Assembly: GCA_028280485.1 (NCBI GenBank)
Contig: JANQLS010000076.1
Coordinates: forward strand, 1-64,000
Origin: Planctomycetota bacterium
Lineage (GTDB): Bacteria; Planctomycetota; UBA8108; JACQVS01
Direction of reading: 5' to 3'
DNA length: 64,000 nt
Below are positions 25,296 through 34,085 of the stretch, piece by piece (the stretch's first letter is position 1; each line of letters opens with the position of its first letter). The notes under the pieces are model-generated. The model was not told where the DNA came from and did no database searches. It saw nothing but the letters and a program-made list of their open reading frames with translations. The translations under genes were made by a program, and so were the position numbers.

Positions 25296-26309
25296 TCAAA
25301 CCTCCTCACTATCCTTCTTCTTATCTTTCTTTTTATTATTACGTTTCTTCTTTTTACTGTTTTCTTCGCCGTCAGAATCCTTGGCTTTGTTTTTATTGCG
25401 CTTGCGCTTCTTCTTATTTTCACCTTCGCCATCAGAGTCATCGGACTTGGCTTTGTTGCGTTTGCGATTACGTTTTTTCTTGTTCTCACCTTCCGCATCG
25501 CCGTCTTTATCTTTTTTATTGGCGCCACGCTTGCGTTTAGCGGGAGCTTTTTCGGCTAATAGTTTTTCTAATTGCTTTACGGCTGCCTCGCTCATCGGGT
25601 CTGCGTTGGGAGCGAGTTTTGCTACAAGTTTTCCTTTTCGGTCGACGACGTACTTTTGGAAATTCCACTTCACGTCGCCAGCGAGTTTCTTGGCGGTTTT
25701 CTTTCCGGTGAGGAACTTATAGAGAGGATGGATACCATCACCCTTGACGACGATCTTACTGAAGAGAGGGAAAGAGACGCCTTTGGCCTTGCAGAACTCT
25801 TGGATTTCTTTGTTTGTGCCTGGCTCTTGCTTGCCAAATTCGTTGGCGGGGAAAGCTAAGATCTCAAGGCCTTTTTCTTTGTACTTCTTGTAGAGTCTTT
25901 CAAGGGCGGTGTACTGACCGTCGGTCAAGCCGCATTGGCTGGCAACATTGACGATGATGAGAACTTTTCCGCGGTACTTATTGAGACGTACTTCTTTGCC
26001 AGTGATATCTTTAACATTGAATCCGAGGACACTTCGGGGAGTTCGAGTGGCTTTCTTTTTACCTTCTTTGTCGCCGTCTTTTTTGTGCTCTTTGTCTCCG
26101 TCTCCGTCGCCTTTGTGTTTCTTATCGCCATCTTTTTTATGGTTGCGTTCCTTATCTCCGTCTTTTTTCTTCTTCTTGCCTTCCTTGCTATCGTTATCTT
26201 TGTGTTCTTTGTCTTTTCGATCATCGAGTGAAGCCGCGAGGCTTACGGTTGAACAAAAAACGCTGAGCGTTAATAGGATAGAGAATAATTTTTGGATGGA
26301 GATGTTCAT
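25296..26309 (-). CDS. Exported glutathione peroxidase-like protein with Lys/Asp-rich tails
   Basis: 337 residues from the ATG at 26309; AAAGGA lies 9 nt upstream, whereas it abuts the alternative ATG at 26318. Signal peptide about 1-27. Residues about 28-88 are a charged low-complexity segment built from repeats like DGDKEHKKDGDKEGKKK. The peroxidase domain (about 90-255) keeps the catalytic Cys in NVASQCG, Gln in FGKQEPG and Trp in KWNFQKY; it reduces hydroperoxides with thiols. The C-terminal 80 residues repeat a roughly 24-residue Lys/Arg-rich unit (DSDGEGENKKKRKRNK). Ordinary family members are about 160-180 residues. The tails may bind anionic polymers outside the cell (inference). Confidence 0.85.
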   Translation of the reverse strand: MNISIQKLFSILLTLSVFCSTVSLAASLDDRKDKEHKDNDSKEGKKKKKDGDKERNHKKDGDKKHKGDGDGDKEHKKDGDKEGKKKATRTPRSVLGFNVKDITGKEVRLNKYRGKVLIIVNVASQCGLTDGQYTALERLYKKYKEKGLEILAFPANEFGKQEPGTNKEIQEFCKAKGVSFPLFSKIVVKGDGIHPLYKFLTGKKTAKKLAGDVKWNFQKYVVDRKGKLVAKLAPNADPMSEAAVKQLEKLLAEKAPAKRKRGANKKDKDGDAEGENKKKRNRKRNKAKSDDSDGEGENKKKRKRNKNKAKDSDGEENSKKKKRNNKKKDKKKDSEEV

Positions 26310-26539
26310 GGGAATCATTCCTTTAAGTGAACGTTTTGAGTTGACTTTGGTCCCGTTGGTTGACGATCTGATATTTTAAGGGATTGCGGAGGGAGGGAGG
26401 AGGTGAAAGCGAAGGGATTTTGGGAAATAAAGCTAATATCGATTTTTCTGCTCGTTTCACGCCTCGGGTATTCGAGCCCTTTTCGGTTGGATCGACCCCT
26501 TTCCCTCGTTGACACTTCGGGCGTGAAATAGGGCTTACT

Positions 26540-27814
26540 TTATGGACCGTTGACGATACGGTTCGCGCCCTGAGCGTGGTCATCGATGAGGGCGACGGGG
26601 CTGCGGTAATTACGAGGTTGCAGGTCTCTCGAAGCGAAGACGCGACGGGGTTGGAACGCGATTCCCAACACCAGGCCCGCGGCGAGGAAGGAGGTCACTA
26701 AGCTGGACCCTCCAAAGCTCACAAAGGGCAAAGGAAGGCCCGTGATGGGAGTGATCCCCATCGTCATTCCTAAATTTTGAAATCCTTGGGCGGCGAATAA
26801 AGTTCCTATTCCACAAGCGACTAACCGAGCGAAGGGTTCTCGAGATTCCATCGCGATGTAAAAACAACTTCCTACCAATATCAAGTAGAGCGTGAGGACT
26901 CCCATCGCGCCGATAAATCCCCACTCTTCGGCGATGATACTGAAGATGAAATCGGTCTGCCGAGCGGGGAGAAGATTGAGCTTATTCCTTTGTCCCTGGC
27001 CGTAACCTTGGCCCATGAGACCCCCCGCGCTGATCGCGGCCTTCGACTGGCGATACTGAAAAGCCGAAGTCCGAAGTTCCTCTTCATCCGCCGCCCCCAA
27101 ATAAGAACTGATCCGTTTGATTTGATAGTTCTTAACGATTTTCTTGGAGAGGTCTTCCGGGAGCGAATAATGAATCAATAGCATCCCGGGAAGGAGGCAC
27201 GCACCGGCGAGAATCACCGTCAGCAAATGTTTCCAACGCGCCCCCGAGATGATCAACATCGAGAGGAGGATCGGAGGCAGCATCAAGCTGGTGCCGAGAT
27301 CGGGTTGAGCGATCACTAAAAACATGGGTCCTGCTGTCCACAGGAACGGTTTGATAAAACCCCTGAAGGAGCTTTGATCGTGACGAAACTTGAGAAAGCT
27401 GGCGAGAGTGATCACCAAGGTGATCTTCATCAGTTCACTCGGCTGAATGTTGAAGAAGCCCACTTCGATCCACCGATTCACTCCTGCCACTTGACGTAGA
27501 GTCAATAGACAAGCCAAGACTGCTAACAAGAAGAAGTAGAGAAAGTAAGACAGTCTCTCGATGCGCTGGTAATCCAGAGCCAGCATAAAAACTAAGGCTC
27601 CGATACCCACTCCGGCTTTGATGAGTTGACTCATGGCTTCTTTAGTCAGAAGCAATTGATCTTCGGCTCCGCCTGAAGTGGAATTGACAAAGACGATACC
27701 GATGACCGTCAATGCCATAATAGAAAAAGTCAACAACATCCGGATGCCCCAGTTGGGTCCGGTGAAATTGAAAAAGAACCCTTCGACTCGACTAAAGCTC
27801 AAGAGGCGGTTCAT
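26540..27814 (-). CDS. rodA: Rod-shape peptidoglycan glycosyltransferase RodA
   Basis: 424 residues. It polymerises lipid II during cell elongation together with PBP2. The SEDS signature is present: about ten membrane helices, GVNRWIEVGFFNIQPSELMK, QPDLGTSL and the PLPFVSFGGSSL motif. The start codon overlaps the stop of the PBP2 gene by 4 bp (ATGA), indicating translational coupling, and it is the last gene of the mre-PBP2-rodA cluster. The C-terminal cytoplasmic tail (about 35 residues) is basic then polar and is slightly longer than in E. coli. Confidence 0.95.
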   Translation of the reverse strand: MNRLLSFSRVEGFFFNFTGPNWGIRMLLTFSIMALTVIGIVFVNSTSGGAEDQLLLTKEAMSQLIKAGVGIGALVFMLALDYQRIERLSYFLYFFLLAVLACLLTLRQVAGVNRWIEVGFFNIQPSELMKITLVITLASFLKFRHDQSSFRGFIKPFLWTAGPMFLVIAQPDLGTSLMLPPILLSMLIISGARWKHLLTVILAGACLLPGMLLIHYSLPEDLSKKIVKNYQIKRISSYLGAADEEELRTSAFQYRQSKAAISAGGLMGQGYGQGQRNKLNLLPARQTDFIFSIIAEEWGFIGAMGVLTLYLILVGSCFYIAMESREPFARLVACGIGTLFAAQGFQNLGMTMGITPITGLPLPFVSFGGSSLVTSFLAAGLVLGIAFQPRRVFASRDLQPRNYRSPVALIDDHAQGANRIVNGP

Positions 27815-30240
27815 AGTCTGGCCTCCTTCAGTTGAATCGAGTTTGTGGTTGGATCGGGGATCAGCAAGCCTACTTTTTCACCCGGACGCAGATAGAGTTC
27901 AGGATCTTTCTCGGCGAAGTATTGAAGGATTTTTTCGATGATGGGGGCCGTCGCGTCGCCTCCTCCGTTCGGAGTGAGCTCAAATCTGACGATAAAAGCA
28001 ATTCGAGGCTTATCCAATGGAGCGAAGCCTCCGCCCCAGGAATGATAGAGCTTGTTGTTGGCTGCATCGCGTCTTGCTGTTTGGGCTGTTCCTGTTTTGA
28101 GTGCCACCCAGTAATCACTGATTGTTAGTTTGTTGGCTGTTCCTCTGGGTAACCTTGCCGCTGCTTCCATTCCCTTACGCAAGGGAGGGAATGGATTGAA
28201 ACGTGTATTTATAGTTTCAGGAGGTAAAGGCTCTACTAAATAGGGAAAGGGTACTTTTCCATTGAGCGCGATCGCAGCTAGTGATCTCAAGGCTTGGAGA
28301 GGCGAAGCCTCGACATAAACCTGCCCGATGGTGTAGTGAAGGATCTTCGGAAACCGGCGACCTAAATGACGATCTAATTTTCCTTTTCGACTCGTTTCAG
28401 CTCGAAGTGGGCGTCGTTCGATTTGAAGTTTTCTAGGAGTGTCTAAATCGAGGTAAACGGGTCGGCCATAACCCAATTTTCTTCCCCAGTCCCACAAGTG
28501 ACTCGGGCCTAAACGAGAACGGCCGAGTTCATAGAAGTAGGTGTTACAAGAATACCTGATGGCTTCAACTAAGTTGAGGTCTGGGCGGGAGTGGTTGTGT
28601 TGGTGTTGGGAGTTACACTTAAACTTTCCTTCCCACCGTTCATTATCAAATACGTATCGACATTCGTAACGCTCGTGCGCCTGGAGGGGAAGTTGGGGCC
28701 ATGCTTGCCCAGGTTTTGTGCCGCCCCCGATTCTCACTCCGGATTCCATCGCCGCCATCGCGACGATCAATTTGAACATACTCCCCGGATTGAGGTAGGC
28801 ATCAGTGGGGCGGTTGAACAAACTCACCTCGGGGTTTTCGCCACGGATCGCTTGGAGTAAATACTCTTGATCATGGCTAAAGGATTCCGAATTAAAACTG
28901 GGATAACCCACACACGCCAGCAATCCGCCGGGAGTTTTTTTATCGGGGCCATTCCCTAAATCCATGATGATGGCACTGCCCCCTTTACCGTTACCCATGT
29001 GACGAACTTGTTGCTTCAGCTCTTCGTGGAGTTTGCGTTGAAGTTGGAGGTCGAGGGTGGTTTGAATCGACTTGCCATCGATAGGTTGGATCGGTTGGTC
29101 GACCAGCGGGATCCAACGTTGAAGTGCATCTTGATAATCCGCCCGTAAACCGGGGATTCCTCTTAGTTCATCTTCGTACGCTTGTTCTAAGCCTCGCCGG
29201 CCGAGGAGGTCTTTACCGAAGTAAGCCTTCTGCCGTTGTTGGGTGAAACCATCGAAATAAGCCTTCTTATTTTTCGTGGGGAAATCGAGAAGGCGCCCTT
29301 CATTTTTTAATATTTTCAGCTCTTCTTCGTTCACTCCGGCTAAATAATTTCCTAAGTAACCCGTAATCAAACCCGTGTATTCACCGTGGGGGTAAATTCG
29401 TCGGCTTCTTGATTCGACGGTAAGTCCGGGGAATCGATCTGGGTGGTAAAGCACTCGAGTTACCGCTTCCGGAGTTATATCTCGCACGAGTAGACGTTCA
29501 ATTTCTCTGAAGCGAGAACGCTCATAGCGGTTGGGAGGCGAATCACCTTGGAGAAGTTCTTTGAGTTTCGTGGAAGCTCCGTGGACGCGTTCCAGCATCT
29601 CTTCATAGATTCCACAATTCATATCCGCTAGTTCGAGTAAGCTGAGCTCTGGTGCTAAAAAGGCTCTCGGGTCGATAAAGACTGAACCGATTTCTTTATT
29701 TTCACTGGGAATGAACTCATGCCCTTGATCTTTAAGTGACTTTCTTAAACCGTATTTAAGCCTTCTCCAATTTTTAGTTTCGATATTTGAAAGCCATTCT
29801 TTTCTTCGTTGCTCAAATGGTAAATCTAAAATATTGCGTTTGTAACTACGCAGGCTATGGCTGTTTGAAATGATGGGTTGGAATTGATTTTCCAATGTGG
29901 AGCAACTGCACATGTCTAACGGACCCGGTCGGGGAACTTCTGTGCAAAGTTCGTCACTGAGAACACGCTGGAATTCAGCTAGGTAGAGTTCGCGTTTGAA
30001 AAAACTCTCCAGTGTGAAAAACAGATCAAACTCCGTTTTATTTCCAGCTAAGAGAACGCCATTGCGATCGTAGATTTCCCCTCTTTGTGCGGGTAAAGCT
30101 TTAAGCGTAGATTTTTCAAAAACATCGACCTCACTGTTTTTTTCGGGAAATAAAATCTGAAGGTCTAAGAGGCGCCCGATGATGACGAAGTAAGGAATGA
30201 TGGTCAGTGTGATGAGGATTCTTAATCGTTTTCTAACCAC
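27811..30240 (-). CDS. mrdA: Penicillin-binding protein 2 (elongasome transpeptidase)
   Basis: 809 residues from a GTG start 4 bp after mreD. N-terminal membrane anchor about 6-26, then a pedestal/dimerisation domain and the transpeptidase domain. Active-site motifs: SMFK (Ser487, Lys490), SCN in RYSCNTYFYELG and KTGTAQ (Lys715). PBP2 is usually about 600-650 residues. The extra length lies mainly before the transpeptidase core, including a segment with a Cys pair (DMCSCS) and a charged helical part (about 95-245). It crosslinks the glycan made by RodA, encoded next. Gene order mreB-mreC-mreD-mrdA-rodA is conventional. Confidence 0.92.
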   Translation of the reverse strand: MVRKRLRILITLTIIPYFVIIGRLLDLQILFPEKNSEVDVFEKSTLKALPAQRGEIYDRNGVLLAGNKTEFDLFFTLESFFKRELYLAEFQRVLSDELCTEVPRPGPLDMCSCSTLENQFQPIISNSHSLRSYKRNILDLPFEQRRKEWLSNIETKNWRRLKYGLRKSLKDQGHEFIPSENKEIGSVFIDPRAFLAPELSLLELADMNCGIYEEMLERVHGASTKLKELLQGDSPPNRYERSRFREIERLLVRDITPEAVTRVLYHPDRFPGLTVESRSRRIYPHGEYTGLITGYLGNYLAGVNEEELKILKNEGRLLDFPTKNKKAYFDGFTQQRQKAYFGKDLLGRRGLEQAYEDELRGIPGLRADYQDALQRWIPLVDQPIQPIDGKSIQTTLDLQLQRKLHEELKQQVRHMGNGKGGSAIIMDLGNGPDKKTPGGLLACVGYPSFNSESFSHDQEYLLQAIRGENPEVSLFNRPTDAYLNPGSMFKLIVAMAAMESGVRIGGGTKPGQAWPQLPLQAHERYECRYVFDNERWEGKFKCNSQHQHNHSRPDLNLVEAIRYSCNTYFYELGRSRLGPSHLWDWGRKLGYGRPVYLDLDTPRKLQIERRPLRAETSRKGKLDRHLGRRFPKILHYTIGQVYVEASPLQALRSLAAIALNGKVPFPYLVEPLPPETINTRFNPFPPLRKGMEAAARLPRGTANKLTISDYWVALKTGTAQTARRDAANNKLYHSWGGGFAPLDKPRIAFIVRFELTPNGGGDATAPIIEKILQYFAEKDPELYLRPGEKVGLLIPDPTTNSIQLKEARL

Positions 30241-30244
30241 CGGT

Positions 30245-30769
30245 TCACCTCCAAAGTCGGTTCGAGGGTTCGGGGTCCCAACCTAAGGTCAGTCGGAAAC
30301 GATCTAAAATGGAGTGAACGATGAAGGCGAGGGCTGTCGTGTAGAGTGCAGAGAGAGTTGGTGTCAACAGTTCGACGGACTGCCATGAAAATTGATTCAT
30401 CGACAGAGCTTTCCAAGGGAAGGCTTGCAAGCTGAAACTGAGGATGAGGATGGGCAGAAGAATCCAACACCTCAAGAGGGAATGTTCGACGATAAACCAA
30501 CCTTTAATTCTTCCCGCCAAGTAAATGGCAGGAAGTAAGCCGGTAAGAAGAAGACCGATTGAATTCAAACTGACGAAGCTCAAGGCGAAGGCAAAAGTTG
30601 TAGATAAGACTAAGAGCGAGAATGTGGGCCAAAACCACGCTAAGTATAAAAATGCGATCAAGATAAAATTGGTGTGCACCTTGTCGAAGGCGTACCACGG
30701 GCCTACCACGGCATCAAATACCGCAGCGAGAACGATCAAAAATAGAGCTGAATCGATCCTTGGCATCAT
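30245..30769 (-). CDS. mreD: Rod shape-determining protein MreD
   Basis: 174 residues and about five to six hydrophobic helices, the size and topology of MreD. Sequence conservation of this family is low, so the call rests largely on position between mreC and the PBP2 gene and on the motif-poor membrane profile. It overlaps mreC by 4 bp and precedes the PBP2 gene by 4 bp. Two consecutive ATGs are available at the start. Confidence 0.8.
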   Translation of the reverse strand: MMPRIDSALFLIVLAAVFDAVVGPWYAFDKVHTNFILIAFLYLAWFWPTFSLLVLSTTFAFALSFVSLNSIGLLLTGLLPAIYLAGRIKGWFIVEHSLLRCWILLPILILSFSLQAFPWKALSMNQFSWQSVELLTPTLSALYTTALAFIVHSILDRFRLTLGWDPEPSNRLWR

Positions 30770-31593
30770 GGATTTGTTGATTCTTGGCCGAGTAGGTTTT
30801 CGGTTGCACTCAAGGCCCGGGCGGTGGTCACTTGGCGATCGACGAGAACGACTAAGTCGGATAAACCATTGGCTGAGCTTTCAGCGCGCACTTGGAACTT
30901 CGAAGGTTCACCGGGTCTTTGCGAAGGGACGAGTTTCCCGATGAGTAAATCCCGGGGGTAAATTCCATCTCCGCCGTCAGTAAAGATTTGAAGACCCTCA
31001 TAAAGGGGAATACTCGCACTTAAGAGGTCGAGGTCTAAGAGGGGGCGATTGTCGTTGGGATCGACCATCCCCGTACCTTTCAGAATGCCCCAAGCGCCTC
31101 GATGAACCGAATTTTCGGTTTGAGTGGCGAACTTAAATCGCACGACGAACTGTTGATCAAGGAGGCTTTGAACTAAGGCGATGGCGGGCTTGGGGAACGA
31201 CTTTTGAACCCGTCCAACTAAGGCTCCTCGCGATACCACCGCGAAGTTTTTTTCTAAGGGGAGGTCACTTTGAGAAGCGATCCAAAATGCATTTCGGTAA
31301 GCGGAGGTGTCTCCAACCGGAAGAGCTCTTACAGATCGAGGGGAGTAAAAGGAGTCCCAGCTCGTGATCAGTTGGCGATCTTGAGCGATGGTATTCAATT
31401 GTTGGCGAAGGAGGGCATTTTCTTGTTCTAAGCTCTCTAATCGGGCGAGAGTTGGAGCCGAAATCTCTTTTCGAACACGTTTGAATTGAATCTCTTCGTA
31501 GATGATTCGAGCTGAAGGAGGTGCGATCAGGCAGATGACTAAGAAAAAGAAAGCACCGTCCGATACTGATTTTCGTTTTCTTCGTCTTACCAT
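30766..31593 (-). CDS. mreC: Rod shape-determining protein MreC
   Basis: 275 residues. One membrane helix at about 12-30, a coiled coil at about 45-75 (LARLESLEQENALLRQQL), then the two beta-barrel modules of periplasmic MreC, including VSRGALVGRVQ and the YPRDLLIGKLV turn. MreC links MreB to the peptidoglycan synthases. It is separated from mreB by 176 bp that hold repeat copy R2, so expression of the downstream genes may be tuned separately. Confidence 0.9.
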   Translation of the reverse strand: MVRRRKRKSVSDGAFFFLVICLIAPPSARIIYEEIQFKRVRKEISAPTLARLESLEQENALLRQQLNTIAQDRQLITSWDSFYSPRSVRALPVGDTSAYRNAFWIASQSDLPLEKNFAVVSRGALVGRVQKSFPKPAIALVQSLLDQQFVVRFKFATQTENSVHRGAWGILKGTGMVDPNDNRPLLDLDLLSASIPLYEGLQIFTDGGDGIYPRDLLIGKLVPSQRPGEPSKFQVRAESSANGLSDLVVLVDRQVTTARALSATENLLGQESTNP

Positions 31594-31630
31594 GCTTCTG
31601 TCATTCGACTGTTTAGTTTGTTTCCCATCG

Positions 31631-31760
31631 AGAACTAAGCCGAGTTGTTCTCAACTCGGCCGCGAGTGTTGACTCCTAGAGTCAATGCTCAGCGGAGTGA
31701 AGGCAAATCAATGATTTGCCGAAACGGTAGAAACAAGCTCCGAAGGAGCTTTGTTTCTAC
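31631..31760. repeat. Multi-hairpin repeat, copy R2, between mreB and mreC
   Basis: Four hairpins: GCCGAGTTG/CAACTCGGC (31639-31660); TTGACTC/GAGTCAA (31669-31685); GGCAAATC/GATTTGCC (31702-31720); and GTAGAAAC/GTTTCTAC (31727-31760) enclosing AGCTCC/GGAGCT. The order and linker (TCAGCGGAGTG) match copy R3. Stem sequences differ by paired changes. It lies inside the mreB-mreC intercistronic space. Confidence 0.85.
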
Positions 31761-31769
31761 TTAAAAGAT

Positions 31770-32822
31770 CTAGAGGTCGTCTTCTCCACTCTGAAGATGC
31801 TCTTTAAATTCGTCTAAGTTTTCTAAGAGCATTCCGATGCCCCGAGCTACTGCAGTGAGCGGGTCATCAGCGAAGTGAGTCGGGAGTCCGGTCTCTTGGC
31901 GAATCAATCGATCAAGACCTCGTAACAAAACTCCGCCTCCACAGAGAGTCATACCTCGCTTTAAGAGATCAGCGGAGAGTTCGGGCCCGGTTCGTTCTAA
32001 GATATTTCGAATGCGATCGATGATTTGGTAGATCGGTACTCTCAGGGCATCCCGAATCTCAACCGAATTCACGGTGACGGAGCGAGGTAAGCCGGCGATG
32101 GCATCTCTTCCGTAGACTTCGATTGAAAGTTCTTCTTTAAGAGGGATGGCTGAACCGATTTGTACTTTAATTTGTTCCGCCGTGTTCTCTCCGATGAGGA
32201 TGTTGTAGTTCTTTTTCATATGGTTGAGGATCGCCTCATCCATGGCGTTCCCCGCAACCTTGAAGCTGGTGGAGACGACGATATCGGCTAATGAGATCAC
32301 TGCGATTTCGGTGGTTCCCCCGCCGATATCGATGACCATGTGGCCACAGGCGGTGTGAATGGGAAGGCCCGATCCTAAACCGGCTGCTCGAGGTTCTTCG
32401 ATGAGATAAACCTCGCGAGCACCAGCGCGCTGAGCGGAGTGGATCACGGTGAGTCGTTCGACATCCGTAGCGTCCGAAGGGATCGACAAGAGAAGGCGGG
32501 GGCTGAACCAGCGTTGACGGTTATGAACTCGACGAATGAAGTACGCTAACATCGCTTCTGTCATTTCACAGTTGGCGATGATCCCGTCTTTCAGGGGGCG
32601 GATGGCTTCGATGGATCCGGGGGTGCGGCCGTACATGTCTTTGGCGGTTTGGCCGATGGCGTCACCTTCTAAGAGAACGTTTCTCGTTCCCTTCTTGACG
32701 GCGACGACTGAAGGCTCTTCGATCAGGATGCCACGACCTTGTACACAAACCAACGAATTGGTTGTGCCTAAATCGACACCCATATCGGTTGAGAACAAGC
32801 CGACGACCTTAGAAAAAACCAT
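31770..32822 (-). CDS. mreB: Rod shape-determining actin homologue MreB
   Basis: 350 residues, typical length. A cytoplasmic actin-like ATPase that positions the elongation machinery. Nucleotide-binding signatures are clear: phosphate 1 VDLGTTNSLV, phosphate 2 DIGGGTTEIAV and the adenosine motif TLCGGGVLLRGLD. It is the first gene of the mre cluster on the minus strand; about 770 bp of mostly repeat DNA separate it from the next gene upstream. Confidence 0.96.
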   Translation of the reverse strand: MVFSKVVGLFSTDMGVDLGTTNSLVCVQGRGILIEEPSVVAVKKGTRNVLLEGDAIGQTAKDMYGRTPGSIEAIRPLKDGIIANCEMTEAMLAYFIRRVHNRQRWFSPRLLLSIPSDATDVERLTVIHSAQRAGAREVYLIEEPRAAGLGSGLPIHTACGHMVIDIGGGTTEIAVISLADIVVSTSFKVAGNAMDEAILNHMKKNYNILIGENTAEQIKVQIGSAIPLKEELSIEVYGRDAIAGLPRSVTVNSVEIRDALRVPIYQIIDRIRNILERTGPELSADLLKRGMTLCGGGVLLRGLDRLIRQETGLPTHFADDPLTAVARGIGMLLENLDEFKEHLQSGEDDL

Positions 32823-33119
32823 AACCTCAATTCACTTCTTTAGTGCCATCGCGGATTTGAATTCATAGAGACAGCGGATATCAATTGAGTCGCTTTGATT
32901 TCTTAGAGCTCTCGATTGATTTGAAATTCTAAATCGGGATGGTGTATCCATCTCTCTGTCACTTGCCTCTTCCCCATATGTTGATTGAGTGAGTTCTCAA
33001 GCTGAGATAATTAGGAATGCTGCTTGAGAGGGGGAGAGGTCTTCAGTTTCTCTTGGCCCTGATTTTAGCTTGAATTGAGCCTGAGAGGTACTGATTAGTC
33101 GGGAAAAGTAATTAAAAGG

Positions 33120-33464
33120 TAGTCGGCTCAGCCCCTGAGCCGAATTAACAATGGGATTTAATTTATAATGGGTAGGAACAGAGAGAAGAGTCGCTCCTTA
33201 AATCTTAAAGGCGGAACGACCTTTCAAATACCGGCTCACAGGGAGGTTGTGAATTTTTAGATTCCTATGAATTAAGCGCCAATATTAATAAGCCCGGAGC
33301 GTAAGCGACGGGACAATGCTAAAGTATTTCGTGGGTGGGAATTAAATGCCTGAGTTATCCCTAAGGATGTGCCGATGAGGATTCAGTGCGATGACGGATC
33401 CCGTCGCTTACGCTCCGGGCTTACTAATGGATATCGAATAAATTCAAAGCCTCAGGGTGAGCCA
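33120..33464. repeat. MITE-like element, copy M2 (reverse orientation)
   Basis: Begins TAGTCGGCTC (33120) and ends near GTGAGCC (33463). It contains CCGGCTCACAGGGAGGTTGTGAAT and, inside, inverted arms with GCCCGGAGCGTAAGCGACGG around 33291-33424. Its inner sequence is the reverse complement of copies M3 and M4. It lies upstream of mreB. Confidence 0.75.
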
Positions 33465-33480
33465 CCCCCATAAAAAATGA

Positions 33481-33520
33481 AAGGCTCATGAAAACAAGAT
33501 CATTTGTTTTCATGAGCCTT
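33481..33520 (-). terminator. 17-bp perfect hairpin, terminator-like
   Basis: Arms 33481-33497 and 33504-33520 (AAGGCTCATGAAAACAA and its complement) have a 6-nt loop. On the minus strand a T run follows after TCA. It probably ends the transcript of the two genes at 33.6-34.9 kb. Confidence 0.65.
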
Positions 33521-33594
33521 TGGGCTTTGATATTTGAGCGCTCAGTAGGATTGGGAACGCCGAGACGCTCTATCGTTTCGAAGAAGTTTGAGGA

Positions 33595-33975
33595 TTAAGG
33601 TTCTTCGCCTTCTTCCTCTTCTGAAGTTTCTTCCTCGGTGGTTTCTTCTTCAGTCGTGTCTTCTTCATCGTCAAATTCGAGATCGTCTCCTTCATCGTCG
33701 GATTCGCCTTCACCTTCTTCTTCTTCAGAAGGGGCGAATTCGGGGAACTCGTCTCGGATATCACTGATGGCGGCTTTGGCTTTATTTCTGAAATCTTTAG
33801 CGTCATCCCCGGCAAGTTTGACGGGATCTTCGTTCTTACCGGCGTCTGATTCGCGCATTTCTCCGATATTGTAAAGACCGAAGAAAATAGCTAAGAGCAG
33901 GAAGATCGTGGAGATAAAGACACAGGATGTAGCCATCGGGCTCGATGCGGAGCGCTCCAAGTTGCTGCTATCCAT
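33595..33975 (-). CDS. Small membrane protein with acidic tail
   Basis: 126 residues. One membrane helix (about 15-38, SCVFISTIFLLLAIFFGLYN), a short Lys/Ala-rich linker, then a C-terminal tail of about 50 residues that is nearly all Glu, Asp and Thr with repeats of TTEEE. No known domain. ATG preceded by AAGG. It lies 110 bp downstream of the coiled-coil gene on the same strand and probably shares its transcript. The acidic tail is presumably disordered. Function unknown. Confidence 0.65.
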   Translation of the reverse strand: MDSSNLERSASSPMATSCVFISTIFLLLAIFFGLYNIGEMRESDAGKNEDPVKLAGDDAKDFRNKAKAAISDIRDEFPEFAPSEEEEGEGESDDEGDDLEFDDEEDTTEEETTEEETSEEEEGEEP

Positions 33976-34085
33976 TTTTGTTTACCTTAATTACTTAACT
34001 TTAGATTTCGCTTCTTAGCGCCTCGGTTTCCGAGGATTTCAAAAGCGTTGGTTCACCGTACTACGCGTTGCTTGAGGGCAAGCGA

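Noticed and set aside
25935..26379. Plus-strand frames opposite the glutathione peroxidase gene
   Set aside because: Hydrophobic composition is a shadow of the Lys/Asp-rich tails; no independent evidence.
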